From Pelargonium nanum (Eukaryota > Streptophyta > Magnoliopsida > Geraniales > Geraniaceae): a DNA stretch of 42,008 nt. The stretch covers positions 1-42,008 of the forward strand of contig JAYMTF010000262.1 of the NCBI GenBank assembly GCA_036897485.1, written 5' to 3'. The notes beneath the pieces were generated by a model, which saw only the letters and a list, made by a program, of their open reading frames with translations, made no database searches and was not told the DNA's origin. Both the position numbers and the translations under genes were made by a program. Every line of letters starts with the position of its first letter. Position 1 is the stretch's first letter. Positions 25,065 through 36,067 of the stretch are shown here, piece by piece.

Positions 25065-25187
25065 ATGGCAAACGAAGTTTCTAAGAAGCAACAAGGAAAT
25101 AACGAAAATGAAGTTTCTGAGTTGCAGGTAGGGAGCTTCGTCAACAACAGCAAGAGCAAAGGGGAAGAAAATGAGCCTAATTTCTAA
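25065..25187 (+). CDS. Possible 40-aa leader ORF or relic DUF247 5' exon
   Basis: An ATG at 25065 opens a 40-codon frame (begins MANEVSKKQQ, ends NEPNF) ending in TAA at 25185-25187. The composition, rich in Asn, Glu, Gln, Lys and Ser, resembles the hydrophilic N-terminal tails of DUF247 proteins, and the frame stands about 170 bases before the DUF247 start. A GT after codon 21 (ctgagttgcag|gtaggg) could serve as a splice donor. It may be a relic of an older first exon, an upstream ORF, or chance. Confidence 0.3.
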   Translation: MANEVSKKQQGNNENEVSELQVGSFVNNSKSKGEENEPNF

Positions 25188-25360
25188 CTACCCTGCAATC
25201 TGTCCCTGCCCAGAACTCATCAAAATTAAAGCCTCGTTGACTCATGAGTCTTCAAAAAAAAATTAAAATAAAAAATCAATGGCTTTGTTGTTGTAACTTG
25301 TAAATAAATATGCTGTCCATCCATGAAAACAACCAAACAAGAGATCCATAGCAAATAGCT

Positions 25361-26801
25361 ATGAGTTCCAATTGTGAAGTTGATACTGAGCAACGACCAC
25401 CTGCAAAAACTATCGAATCTCATCAACATCATTTGGATGCGGAGGTCGAAGAGAGGCCTGTTTTTACTTTAACTGCAATAAGGAGCAGCAACTTCAGGTT
25501 CATATTCAAGATCCCTGCACACGTTTGCAGGGTGGACGAAAATGGCTACAGCCCGATCCACTACAAAAGGAACGAATCAGCGGCCATGGAAGCTCACAAG
25601 CTTCGGTTTCTGAACCGCCTGTTAGAGCGAAACCCGAAAATAAGCCAGCAACACCTCATAGACGCCATGAAAGAACTGGAAGTCCAAACCCGAAAATGCT
25701 ATTTCGATGACTTCGAAAATATCGGCAGCAACGATTTTGTGAGGATGATGGTTCTTGATGGTTGCTTCATACTGGAACTCCTGCGCTTGTGTTCCCAAGT
25801 AAGTATAAAATAAATTGACGATTTTTCAGAGAATTTTCATTTTGACTCGAAATGACTATACATTGCAGGAAAATGACGATGACATGAACGAACCAATCGT
25901 AGCAACAGAACGGATGCTGCCTAATCTGCAGCGCGATTTGCTTCTGGTAGAGAATCAGCTTCCTCTGTTCGTGCTCCATAAGCTCTTCGAGCTAACCAGT
26001 AACAATGGCGGTCAAGGTGGAGCGGGAGGAGCAGTTTTGTTTAACATGCAGGCCCTCAAGTTCTTTAAACCAATACGACCTGGTAGGGGATCAACACCAA
26101 TTGAAAAGATAGAGCTTGGTGGTTATCATCAACACCTACTAGCTCTGTTTCACTCCAGTTTTCTGTTTACTGCTAATTCATCTACTTGTTCGAGTTCAAG
26201 GCTTAGGCCGAGGCCGAGCAACAATCACATCCGAAGAAAGGGTTGGGTCAACAACGCGCAGAAACTGCAGAAACTAGGGGTTAGTTTCAAGAGGAAGGCG
26301 GGTGGTCGTCTTCTGGATCTAGAGTTCTGTTCTCGTACTCGGTTTCTGAAAATGCCCAGCATCTTCTTTGATGACAATACCGGCCCTTTGTTGAGAAACT
26401 TGGTGGCCTACGAACAAAGCAACCGTTGTGCGCCACAGTACTTCACGTTTGTTGCAGTGTTATTTGGTAGCGTTATAGACACGACAGAGGATGTCAAGAT
26501 TCTGAGCAGGGCGGGAATCGTGTTGCAGGCCCTCGGCAGGGAAGATGAAGTTGTTCGTCTTTTCAACAGTTTACCAAAGGAGCTTGCTTGTGATCCAAAT
26601 GATTATGAGATGTGCCGGCACATTGCGGGTGTGAACCACTACTGTCAATCTCTTTATGCCAGAAGTCGTCTGCAGTTTCTCTCTATGTTAGGCACCAAAT
26701 TTTTCGAGAAAATTCTCTTGGCCTATATCTCTGTCATCGTCACAATTGAGGCCACAGAATCTTACAAAACCGTACAGCCAAGTTATCTCTATCATCTATA
26801 A
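25361..26801 (+). CDS. DUF247 (UPF0481) family protein
   Basis: Two exons, 25361-25798 and 25869-26801, are joined across a 70-nt GT-AG intron in phase 0 (LLRLCSQ|ENDDDMN), giving 456 aa. Family features in order: IFKIPAHVCRVDENGYSP, AMEAHKLRFLNRLLER, LIDAMKELEVQTRKCY, FVRMMVLDGCFILELLR, RDLLLVENQLPLFVLHKLFE, LQKLGVSFKRK, LLRNLVAYEQ, DVKILSRAGIV and REDEVVRLFNSL. DUF247 proteins are a large plant family of mostly unknown role; members are self-incompatibility determinants in grasses. Two oddities: the VSIGPxHxG segment that usually follows YxP is missing (YSP runs straight into IHYKRNESAAMEAHK), and the C-terminal membrane helix is short and broken by charged residues (KILLAYISVIVTIEATES). 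The gene may be diverging or decaying, although the frame is open. Function is unknown. Confidence 0.88.
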
Positions 26802-27380
26802 CTTCTTCCCTTTTCCCGAGTTCATAAAACACACACACCTATGCTCTCCAACAGCCCAGAAATTCACTTCTCCATCACATCCTATCCTACTCTATGTTGT
26901 CTCAACTGTGTTAGGATATACTATTTTGTATTTTTCTTTTGTTCTAAAAGCTTGAAATGCATCTAATGTTGAAATGCATGCAAAAAACAGAAAGTTGATT
27001 GAATATGCGATTCAATTTAAGACAAGGGAAACAATTCCTACTTGTGTACCAGAGGTTCAAAGCCAGAACAGGTCATGAGAAACTTGATCAATAAAGTGAA
27101 TACATTTAACTTTTGCATTCCAAATCATATGCAGATATAGAGATCCTCACATACATAACTAGCATAAAGCTGAACATACCTCCCAAGTCCTCTCCCCACA
27201 GCTAGTACTTGCCGACATGCAACGATCTCATGTAACAAAGAAACTAAGCAAAACTTACTGAAATTATTGGTATAACATTAACTAAGTACCCTACCAAAAT
27301 AAACTCAAGAGGGTTCAGGTAAAACGTAAAAGAACAGATTGTGAGGACCTTTTCATGTTTCTCATGGATGCCCGCGTCTC
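26802..27380. other. Convergent 3' spacer, DUF247 / TMN genes
   Basis: The interval lies between two converging genes and presumably holds both 3' untranslated regions. No other feature was seen. Confidence 0.5.
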
Positions 27381-29354
27381 TTAATCCAGCTTCACTGAAG
27401 AGAACAGGTAATGCACAAACCAGAACGAAGAAAGGAACCCGACTGTCCCAGTTGAAAGCATAATTGCTAGGACCATGAAGAGAGAGTATCCCAAGTAAAG
27501 AGTTGCAGAGACAGGACCACTCAAACTTTTAAGATCAAACACAAGATAGTTCACGGAGTATAGGAAAATGTATATAGCAACTGAACCAGAAGCAAAGAAG
27601 GATTTCCACCACCATTTCCAGTCTTCAACACATAGATGCATGTAGGTCAGGACAAGAGATACTTCCGCACAAACCACCACAAGGAGGATCATAACAACAA
27701 AGAGGAACCCGAAAACATAGTAAACACGTCCCATCCAAATACTAGACATGATGAAAAAGAGCTCAATAAAAAGGGTACCGAAAGGGAGGGTGCCAGCACC
27801 AAGGACTAACAACCAAGACGGGTATTTCTGAGCAGGGATTTCTCGAGGAATCTGGTTAGTTCGGACAGGGTATTCAATGTGAGGTGCCTTAGCCCCAAGG
27901 TATCCGCCAATAAGGGTAAGTGGAACAGAAATGCAGAACCAAAGCAAAATCAGAATGACAAATAAAGAAAATGGAATGGCTCCTGTGCTGTGACTACCCC
28001 ACAACAGGAAGTTGAGAGTGGTTAATATCAAAAAGGCAATACCAGGGAAGAAACAAGCAACCCTCCATGAAACAGAAACCCATCCTTTGTAATCACCGCA
28101 TCCAATCGTCCTCCAAAGTCGAACTGCTACATAACCAGCTGCTATACCAAGGATCATATAGAAAAATAGCATCCCTGTGATAAGTGTTCCACGAGAAGCT
28201 GGAGACATAAATCCAAGGGCAGCAAACAGTATAGTCACAACTGCCATCCCAAGAATCTGAACACCATCTCCTACCATGACACACAACAAGGAAGCATTGG
28301 TTGGAGCACGGAAAACATCCCCGACAACGAGCTTCCACCCAGATAACTCCTCATTCATCTGTGCTTGAGCCTCCGAGTCGAGCTCCTCATAGCGGGTCAG
28401 ATCCCTCCTCACAGTCCTCAGGAAGATCACCAGCACAATACCAGCAAGGAAGGTAATAACCATAAGAGAGTTGAGAATCGAGAACCAATGAACCTTTGAC
28501 CCCTCCATCTTCAAATAAGCATCCCAGCGCGATGGCCACTTGATGTCACTTTCCTCAAACGCTACCTCGTAGGTGAACATAATCGGCTGGCCTTGCTTAA
28601 CCGGCATTGCCACAGTAGTAGGATCACATTTGATTGAAGACGGGTATTTCCCGTAAGTCTTCAAGTTCTTCACCAAGTCGACATTATGCATCAAGCTGCA
28701 AGGAACCACTTCAAACCCAACAACCATGTATCCCGGCACATCCGATTCCTTATTCCCAATTGTCGGAATAACTTCCGCTGCATCCCCGGTCCCCATCACA
28801 CGGGCCACATTCGCCTCCTCGTACTTGTGAACAAGGACAGTGAATTTCAAATGGTTAAACACATAATACACATCCTGAACCTTAATCCCGACTGGGTACC
28901 CGGTCCACCGCAATAAAAACCCTTCCTTTTGGGTATACCGAATCGCAGGCAAGTTGTCAAGAATCAAATTCACCTGATACATCTCATCAATCCTCTCCGT
29001 CAACAGCTTAAAACTATCCTCCGACAACGGATCGGTGAGGCACAGGAAAATATCGGTCTCGTTAGTGTACATCTTGAACCGATACGGCGAGTTCTCGATC
29101 CGATCACCCATAAGGAGCTCACCGAGATTCTCGGCGCTGTCCTTGACACCCTCCACGGGCTTGCAAAAAGGCAAGCTATAGTAGCTGAAGGGCATTTCGG
29201 TGTCAATGGAGGTCAGAGAATTTACCTTCACCGACAAGGTATCTCCGATAGCGTAGTTGTGGGGGTAGCTACCCGGAAGGTAAAAACCGTGGCCGGATTG
29301 AAAAACCAGGCAAACAGCCAAGACCCAGATCTTGAACTGATCAAAGAAGTCCAT
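27381..29354 (-). CDS. Transmembrane nine (TM9SF/EMP70) protein
   Basis: An uninterrupted 657-aa frame of the nonaspanin family, resident in Golgi/endosomal membranes and linked to sorting of membrane cargo. A signal peptide occupies about residues 1-24 (WVLAVCLVFQSGHG|FYLPGSYPHNY). It is followed by the lumenal EMP70 domain (FSYYSLPFCKP, YRFKMYTNETDIFLC, PVGIKVQDVYYVFNHLKF). Nine hydrophobic helices then start at about residue 291 (WFSILNSLMVITFLAGIVLV). The C-terminus is SSVKLD, with the KXD/E signal known to hold plant TMN proteins in the Golgi through COPI. Length and ends agree with Arabidopsis TMN11/TMN12. The coding part has no intron, as in many TMN genes. The gene converges with the DUF247 gene. 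Nothing suggests decay. Confidence 0.95.
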   Translation of the reverse strand: MDFFDQFKIWVLAVCLVFQSGHGFYLPGSYPHNYAIGDTLSVKVNSLTSIDTEMPFSYYSLPFCKPVEGVKDSAENLGELLMGDRIENSPYRFKMYTNETDIFLCLTDPLSEDSFKLLTERIDEMYQVNLILDNLPAIRYTQKEGFLLRWTGYPVGIKVQDVYYVFNHLKFTVLVHKYEEANVARVMGTGDAAEVIPTIGNKESDVPGYMVVGFEVVPCSLMHNVDLVKNLKTYGKYPSSIKCDPTTVAMPVKQGQPIMFTYEVAFEESDIKWPSRWDAYLKMEGSKVHWFSILNSLMVITFLAGIVLVIFLRTVRRDLTRYEELDSEAQAQMNEELSGWKLVVGDVFRAPTNASLLCVMVGDGVQILGMAVVTILFAALGFMSPASRGTLITGMLFFYMILGIAAGYVAVRLWRTIGCGDYKGWVSVSWRVACFFPGIAFLILTTLNFLLWGSHSTGAIPFSLFVILILLWFCISVPLTLIGGYLGAKAPHIEYPVRTNQIPREIPAQKYPSWLLVLGAGTLPFGTLFIELFFIMSSIWMGRVYYVFGFLFVVMILLVVVCAEVSLVLTYMHLCVEDWKWWWKSFFASGSVAIYIFLYSVNYLVFDLKSLSGPVSATLYLGYSLFMVLAIMLSTGTVGFLSSFWFVHYLFSSVKLD

Positions 29355-29365
29355 TTTTGAAACTT

Positions 29366-29542
29366 CTGTACTCGATTCGTGTCAGATCCGGACGACCCAG
29401 ATCGGGAAATGAGTGAACAAGCACTGATAGAGCGCGGTTTCTGATTGAGAATAACGAAATTGAAACAGAGCTAGCGAAATAGATACTGAAAATGCGGGAA
29501 AATGAAATAAAACAGCACAGTTACAATCAAGATTTGGCTGAC
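29366..29542 (-). other. Probable 5'-UTR intron of the TMN gene
   Basis: On the minus strand, gagaaaag|gtcagcc at 29543/29542 is a good donor, and cgagtacag|aagtttc at 29366/29365 is an acceptor 11 bases before the start codon. This would give a 177-nt leader intron. It is read from splice consensus only. Confidence 0.45.
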
Positions 29543-29668
29543 CTTTTCTCGGAGAGAAGATACGGAAATGGAGCTTCTCCTTGTTGGAGCCTTCGCAATC
29601 TGAGATTTGCGAGAGACGCACAGGAAGGAGGTGACGAGAGTGAATGAGGAAACAGATTGATCGAAAAG

Positions 29669-29678
29669 ATATATATAT
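29669..29678 (-). promoter_or_regulatory. TATA box of the TMN gene
   Basis: On the minus strand, catatatatatct lies about 315 bases upstream of the start codon. This fits a transcript with a leader intron. Confidence 0.5.
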
Positions 29679-29680
29679 GG

Positions 29681-31241
29681 TTTCTTGCTCTTGCTCCTAT
29701 ACGGTGTCGTAGGGTTATTACAGTATTTACATATTACAGTACCATTATGTCCCTACTATTCTTCGAAAATCTTTTGTTGTTTTTAATAAATAAATCTTTT
29801 TTAAAAATAGAATAATATTGTCAAATGCTAATATTTGTAGCACGGTTGGTCTATATGTCAAAATATAATCTCAAGAATTGAAACTCTTATTAGAGAAGTT
29901 ATTACACTCGCTGTAGAGGTGAGTTGTATTATTTAATTCAAAGTGAGTAAATTTTTTACCATTTTGTTGTTTTGAGCATACTGACTCAAATTATAATTAA
30001 CATTTTGTTTTGAGTGTCTATATCGAAAGTTTTGTTATCAGTAAAAGTAATTTGACAAAAATGTTATCGACATTGGAATCTTCCATCATACAATAAAATC
30101 ATTAATTAAATCTACTTATCTTTTAATTATTAGAATTCCGTTTTCATTTATATAGAATTATAATTTGGTTAGTACCCAAGGAAAACAAGAAAGCAACTAC
30201 TAACTAATTATTGATACAACACCAAACCTTATTACAATCAAACTCTAATCCTACCATTTGGACCCGAACTCATGGGCACCTCATAAATAATCCGTCTTCA
30301 ATCCGACCCAATTCAACCAACTTTCAAGTCTCTACATCGACCATTTAGATCCAAACTCATGGACACCTTATAAAAATTTGACTTCAATCCGATCCAATAC
30401 AACAAACTTTTAGGTCAGATGAAACAAACCTGCTCAAATTAATATTTTAAGAGTACAACGTAAAAACACGACCCGATACTATCCGACCGCTACCCAAAAT
30501 TCAAAACCCAAATAAAAAGTATTTTCGAGTCTGATTTGGGTTAAACAGGACACTGATAGGAAATATAAAAGGTAAACATAATTGTGCCAAATACAATCCG
30601 AGTGATTGATGGATTTTCAACCATTCATGGTCTTAATTACGTTCATCAATCACATGGGGTCGTCCTGATTGCTTTTGTGGAGAAAAAGGTTGCTAGAATT
30701 GAGTACAGAAGTAACATAATAAAGCAGATCACAGACTTTAAAGTTACTCAGTTAATGCTAAATCATGGAAAGCAGATGCACAACTTGCCGTGGTTCGAAT
30801 TAAACTCCCACATCAACTCCTAATTTTGATGCTATAATGTATGAAGTCAATGTGCAGACAAAAAGTAAACCAAAGTGAGAAGCAAAAACTACCCTAACAT
30901 TCACATTTTCAGTATCTTCTTATTGAGTCTGATCAGAACACGCTAAAATTTCTAAAATCAGAATATCGCATTGACTAGCTTGGGTTTCATAATTCTAGTT
31001 AACATCTTCTAATCATACCAAGGAGTCTCTCTAATACTTCTTCATAATCAAACTTATCCATAATTATATTTAAAGTAATGTAACAAACCAATTCAACAGC
31101 AGAAGTTCTGCAAGGAATTGGAGAACCAGAAAAGAGAACAACAATGTTAAATGATAACATTAAAGGCCTCTGCCGCAATTAACTGAACTAAATGGAACTA
31201 TAGACTTGTTAAACCAGCACGTACTGGAAACTACTTAGCTT
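29681..31241. other. Spacer between the TMN and G-patch genes
   Basis: AT-rich. It holds the upstream region of the TMN gene at its left and the 3' untranslated region of the G-patch gene at its right. The only structure seen is a diverged tandem duplication at 30254-30416. A 79-codon plus-strand frame at 30584-30823 has no recognisable domain. Confidence 0.5.
30254..30416. repeat. Diverged two-copy tandem repeat (87-bp unit)
   Basis: The block ccatttggacccgaactcat ... ccaactttcaagtc (from 30254) recurs as ccatttagatccaaactcat ... caaacttttaggtc (from 30341), with about 20% differences. It is an old duplication in non-coding sequence. Confidence 0.75.
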
Positions 31242-34200
31242 CTAATTTTTAGAACCCAATCCACGGAATTTTGGGTGTTTAGTAGCAACCAAAGGATTGA
31301 CCATACCTTTTGAATCTTTGCCCAACCCCATACCTTCCACAAAACCCATTTTCGCCATCATCTTAGACCCAAACCCCTTGGTATGCTTTTCAAATGCCCC
31401 AACTTTTTGAGCTTTACTCCTTGCAGCAGAGTCTCCAGCATGAGATTTCTTCCTGATAGACTCGTCCTTGGCATCTCCAACATGAGACTTCATCTTCACT
31501 GAATCATCAGCAGTCTCGGAGAATTCAACCCCCAAACCAAGAGATTTAGGCCGTTTGATCGCTTCAATTGGCTGCACCATACCCTGACCATCTTTACCTA
31601 ACCCTCCACCTTCTACGAAACCCATTTTAGCCATCATTTTGGATCCAAAACCTTTGGTGTGAACCTCGAATGCCCCAAACTTCTCCGAGCTGGCTACACC
31701 CTTATTTTCACATGTGTCCATTATATCCTTGGAGTCTAAAGTTCTGATATCAACGGCTTCAGATTGCATAATGCCACTAGCAACAAATGACACGGGTTCG
31801 GCATACGAAGACTGCTTTGCACCTTGTCTCCTACTTGCTTCCCTACTGCCACGGTTAACTGACTTTCCTGATGACTTAATTTGTCGAAGTTCATGTGGAC
31901 TTGAACCACTCCTCTTTACAACCTTATTTTGACTTTTTTTACCTGAACTTGCTGATTTTGTATTTGAGCCTTCATTTACCACAAAATCCACATCCTCTTT
32001 GCCAGCGCCTATCAACTGAAACTCACAAAATAAGCACAGTTTTTCAGCTACATATCCGCAAATAGTTCATCCAAGTGGGTCTCTCCACAGCAGTCCAGAA
32101 AGACAATAGAAAACAACAGTGGAAAAAAGAAAAGAAAAAAGAGAATGCAAATTGCAATGAATAACTTCAAAGGGAACAGTTAAAAATGAAAATAAACCTT
32201 TTCCAAACGAACTCTTTCACTAGATGATGGCATAGATGTGTGATGCGTCCGCGTTACTGTCACAAATCTGAAAAAAGAAAATTGCTATTAGTTTTAATCA
32301 ACAATATCTTCTTTGCAGGTCCACACAAACACAGTGTCAGACACATACCTTTTCTTGCCAGAACCTTGACAGAGACTTCGCAAGTGATAAATTGCTGCTA
32401 ATCGTTGTACCTAAAAATATTGCAGACTAATTATCATGAACAGAAGTCTTTCATATGGATACGGTAACGGACCAGAGCACATCAAATCATACATCAAGTA
32501 GTGTCAGAATAAAGGGGACTGAGAAGCGTTATGAAGAATTAAAGTGTTACTCCATATTTTTCTTCAAAACTGTAAAACTGTAATTAAAAACATAAATACT
32601 CTCTCCGACTCAAAACAAGTGTCTTAGTTTCCATTTTTAGAAAAATTAAGGAGAAATTAGTAAGTGTTGTACATTTTCTCTTACTCTTACATCCTTCATG
32701 AACTTGTGTTGAAACAAAATTAAAGGGATACTAACTTATAATAGGGGAACAATAATTCATGCATGACTAACTTTCTAAAAAGGACAGAACACACTTATTT
32801 TGGGAGGGAGTAGCATTTATTTAAATTGGATTCATATAAAATTATCAATTGACCTTTCTTTTCTTTGCAAGTAAGAGAAATTATTAAAAGGCTCAAATGG
32901 GTACCAACCAAATAGTCCACATATGAAACTGAAAGAAAGCAATTGCAAAAGTTAAGAAGCAAAAAGAGAAGGGAAAATCTTAGAATTGAACCTGAAGAGT
33001 TAAGAAAAATAAAAGGGCAATATTAAATACCTGGGAACAATCCCGAGAATGCATTGGCTGAAAACAGAACATATCTACTCCATTCAACACGATCGACTCT
33101 AATTGCTACAATTGAAGGTCATGAAGCTGTTAGTTCTTTCAAGAAGTTCAGAATAATTCAATACAACAGAAGATCTTTCTCGTCTACAGACAAAACTTAA
33201 TGGATTGATAGGAAATCACATCCATCTATATACATCTAATGCGTTAATCATTGTTAGAAAATTCACGGGGGTGGGAACTATAAAAAGATAAAATATGTAG
33301 TAAACTAGTTCGTGCTCTTGTTTATACCGAATTAATGTTTTCCAGATCAACACCACGGTTCAGCATTCTCTCCCGACGCTTCACAGCAATCATTTCTTTC
33401 CGGTGTTTCTTTTTCAAACCTGCAAGATGAAAAATACAAAATAGAGCTGAGACATCTTGAGAGAAATTTGTTTAGAAGATGAAGAAATAAAATGATGATT
33501 GTCAAATGTAAGAATAGCTCCAGTCATAGTGATCATTTTTTTTTTTGGTTACACATAGTGATCATTTTCTCGATACCCAGTTTCGTAATAATAATATAGA
33601 GATCCCACATAATTTCCCAACAAAGCGATTGATATAAAGAACCTCCATTACAAAATGTGGACTATACGGCTATACCAGAATATCACACAAGTTGTTCAAT
33701 AGAAAAGCATAACAATAATAGTACATATCAAAACTATACATGAAGAAAACTAGTAAAACCCGTTTAACTTAAGTCACAACTCACAAGTCCATTGATAATC
33801 ATGATGCCACCATCATGGAACAAAGCTATACCTTAAGTATCAGCCAATAAAGAGGCAAGGCAACATATTAGATGCTTTGAAGTAGCTATACACAGAACAT
33901 GATGATGGTTGTCCAAGACAGAATCAAGGTTATATATTTAGACCACCAAATCAATTTTAGACATCAAAAGAATGTTAAATAGGACAAATGCATGCCAAAA
34001 ATATAAAAATATGCAAGTGAACTTTACCAGGAAAGTTTCTGTAAGTTTTGCTCTTTGAAGCCGCAGATGGCCAAGACTGAGGAAACTGCGAAACGTGCTT
34101 CTTTCTTGCCGAGAAGGACCTTGGATCTTTCACAAGCATAACATCATCCAAAGCTGATGGCAAGATGACATCTCTAGCACTAGATGCAGGTAAAGCGTAT

Positions 34201-36067
34201 TTCTTTCTAGACTGAGGCTTCTTCGCACCATATTCTCTAGATGCATCTTGAAGAGCAATGCCACCCATTTTTTCTATGGTTTCATCAAAGCCACTGCTAG
34301 AAGAACTATCATCATCTGACTCGTCCAACCTTTGTTGTACCAGCCATTTAGATTCGAAAATACTAGCACTCCCACCAATTCCTTCCAAGTAATCTTCTGC
34401 AACTTCTTCGTCAATGTCTGAATCACTATCAAACATATCTTCAGAGCCATCACTTTCGGATGTCTCAGAAGATTGAGAGTTTGCATCATCTGGTGACTCC
34501 CCATTGTCGTCCTCATCACTTTCCTCATCAGATAAATCTTCAGTGTAAAACTTCATGCCTCCAATTGACAAGAAACCTGAGTTTTGCTGTGGAGATGATG
34601 TCTCTTCTAAAACTTCTTCTGCTATATCCGCATCCTCTCCAGAATTAATGGTCTCATCAAGATTCATTTCCTCATCCGAAGTTGGTGAATTGAAACAAGA
34701 CCCTTCTTGCTCTTCCACATTTTTTGAGGATGATCCAATACCACTTGGGGTAGCCTCGGATTCATCATGGAACCCCAATCCTCTATGAGAACTATCTCCT
34801 AAAGCAAAACCTGAACTGTAATCATAAGTAAAAACCATATCTTGGGGTTTAGGAGGCGTCTGGTCAACATAAGCAAAGATTTTGGTCTCTTTGGAATCAA
34901 CTAAAACAATAGGGCTTGACTCATCCAGATCATTTTCTCCATATATGCCCCCAAGAGTCCCAACACAAGATTCTCGTCGCAAACCCTCCTGTTATATAAT
35001 TGAAATAACAATTAGATTTTCTCGAAGCAAAGTTTTCAATGGACCAATTAATAAACTGATAGGATTTACAAAAAAAGTCAAATAAAGGAGTACAAAGTCT
35101 TCCTATGAGATATCTGGGTGAGTTAATAGTTTTTATGAAGCAGTCCGAGACTTTCGAGTAAAATTTTCAAAATATTTTTTCTTCAATGGATTTATTATAC
35201 ACTCAGTTAGAGAACAAGATTCATCGGTTTCACTTTTAAACCCACTTAATCCAAATTAGTAAGTGCTACTTTTTCCCTGACAAAGCTCTACTCTTAATAA
35301 AACTTACTAGGGCACAACTAAATTTTATGTAAGAATATGGTAAAAGATGGTAGAATTTTACAAATTTGCAAGAAAAAATAGTTCCATCATTGAGCTAAAA
35401 AATGGTGTACCTGAACATCAATGGTTGGGTACTGGTATCCTATACCACGCACATTGGATTTCTGAGAAACAGGTTTCGAACTAGAACCTCTACCTCGATT
35501 AGAATTCCCAGATTTGGACCCTGACTTGGCACCCCCGTTAGGGTTTCTTCCTGCAAATCCACACAAAAAGGGAATTCCAAACCAAGCAGGAAACATATAA
35601 AATCGAAACTAAAAGCATCCATTAATCACCCCAAAACAATCCTACTTTGATGCTTAGAAAAAAGAAAAAATTAAAACAAAATTAAAAGCATATTTTCTCT
35701 TCCCCACAAGCAAATCCAAACAGATCATTTTAGGAACAATCAAAGATCTTGATTTAGCTTGATTCGTACGAAAAAAATAACTTCCCTCCAAATTCTTCAC
35801 AAAATCTTCTCAACAAGCAAACATAAAGGTGCCGAATATATCTCAATGGAGATTTGAAAATACATTTACATATAAATATATTTATAAGGAGAGAGATAGA
35901 GAAAAGGAACCTGGAAGCTGAGTCGGAGAAGGAGAGCGAAACGAGGACCAATCGGACAAAAAACCGCCCTCTACGAAGAGGCGATTTTGATCCTTTGACG
36001 ATTTTGATCTTCTGGTGTTTGGCTTGGGACCGTTGTTGCTGGGCTTTCTCCTGCCACGTCCTCCCAT
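31242..36067 (-). CDS. Sqs1-like protein with two G-patch domains
   Basis: Eight exons (minus strand): 36067-35911, 35550-35411, 34988-34028, 33419-33328, 33105-33031, 32410-32349, 32267-32198, 32015-31242. All are GT-AG and in phase, giving 776 aa. Order: basic Gly/Arg-rich N-terminus (MGGRGRRK; second exon RGRGSSSKP), a long acidic Ser/Asp/Glu region about 100-340 ([17 protein letters not shown]), a basic KKKHRKEM segment about 421-430, an R3H-like stretch about 462-519 ([27 protein letters not shown] split over two exons), then G-patches at about 641-682 and 733-774, each with [15 protein letters not shown]. The family includes Arabidopsis At3g09850 and yeast Sqs1, which activates the DEAH helicase Prp43 in splicing and ribosome assembly; the same role here is inferred. 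I take MGGRGRR as the start because it matches relatives; 55 in-frame codons upstream look like leader. It is head to head with the Twinkle-type gene. Confidence 0.92.
32599..32810. mobile_element. Stowaway-type MITE in G-patch gene intron 5
   Basis: The ends ctctctccgactcaaaacaa and (inverted) ctccctcccaaaataagtgt match the family of the copies at 2718 and 6228. TA flanks both sides. The body is AT-rich and non-coding. It lies between exons 5 and 6 (33030-32411). Confidence 0.8.
33525..33568. repeat. 15-bp direct repeats flanking a tiny T-rich insert
   Basis: catagtgatcatttt is present at 33525-33539 and at 33554-33568. The 14 bases between (T7 then ggttaca) read tgtaacc plus poly(A) on the minus strand. 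The layout matches an extremely truncated retroposon with its target-site duplication, in intron 3 of the G-patch gene. Confidence 0.5.

Noticed and set aside
28929..29360. 143-codon plus-strand frame
   Set aside because: Antisense shadow of the TMN coding sequence, with no domain.
30584..30823. 79-codon plus-strand frame in the TMN/G-patch spacer
   Set aside because: No homology recognised and AT-rich composition like the surrounding spacer.
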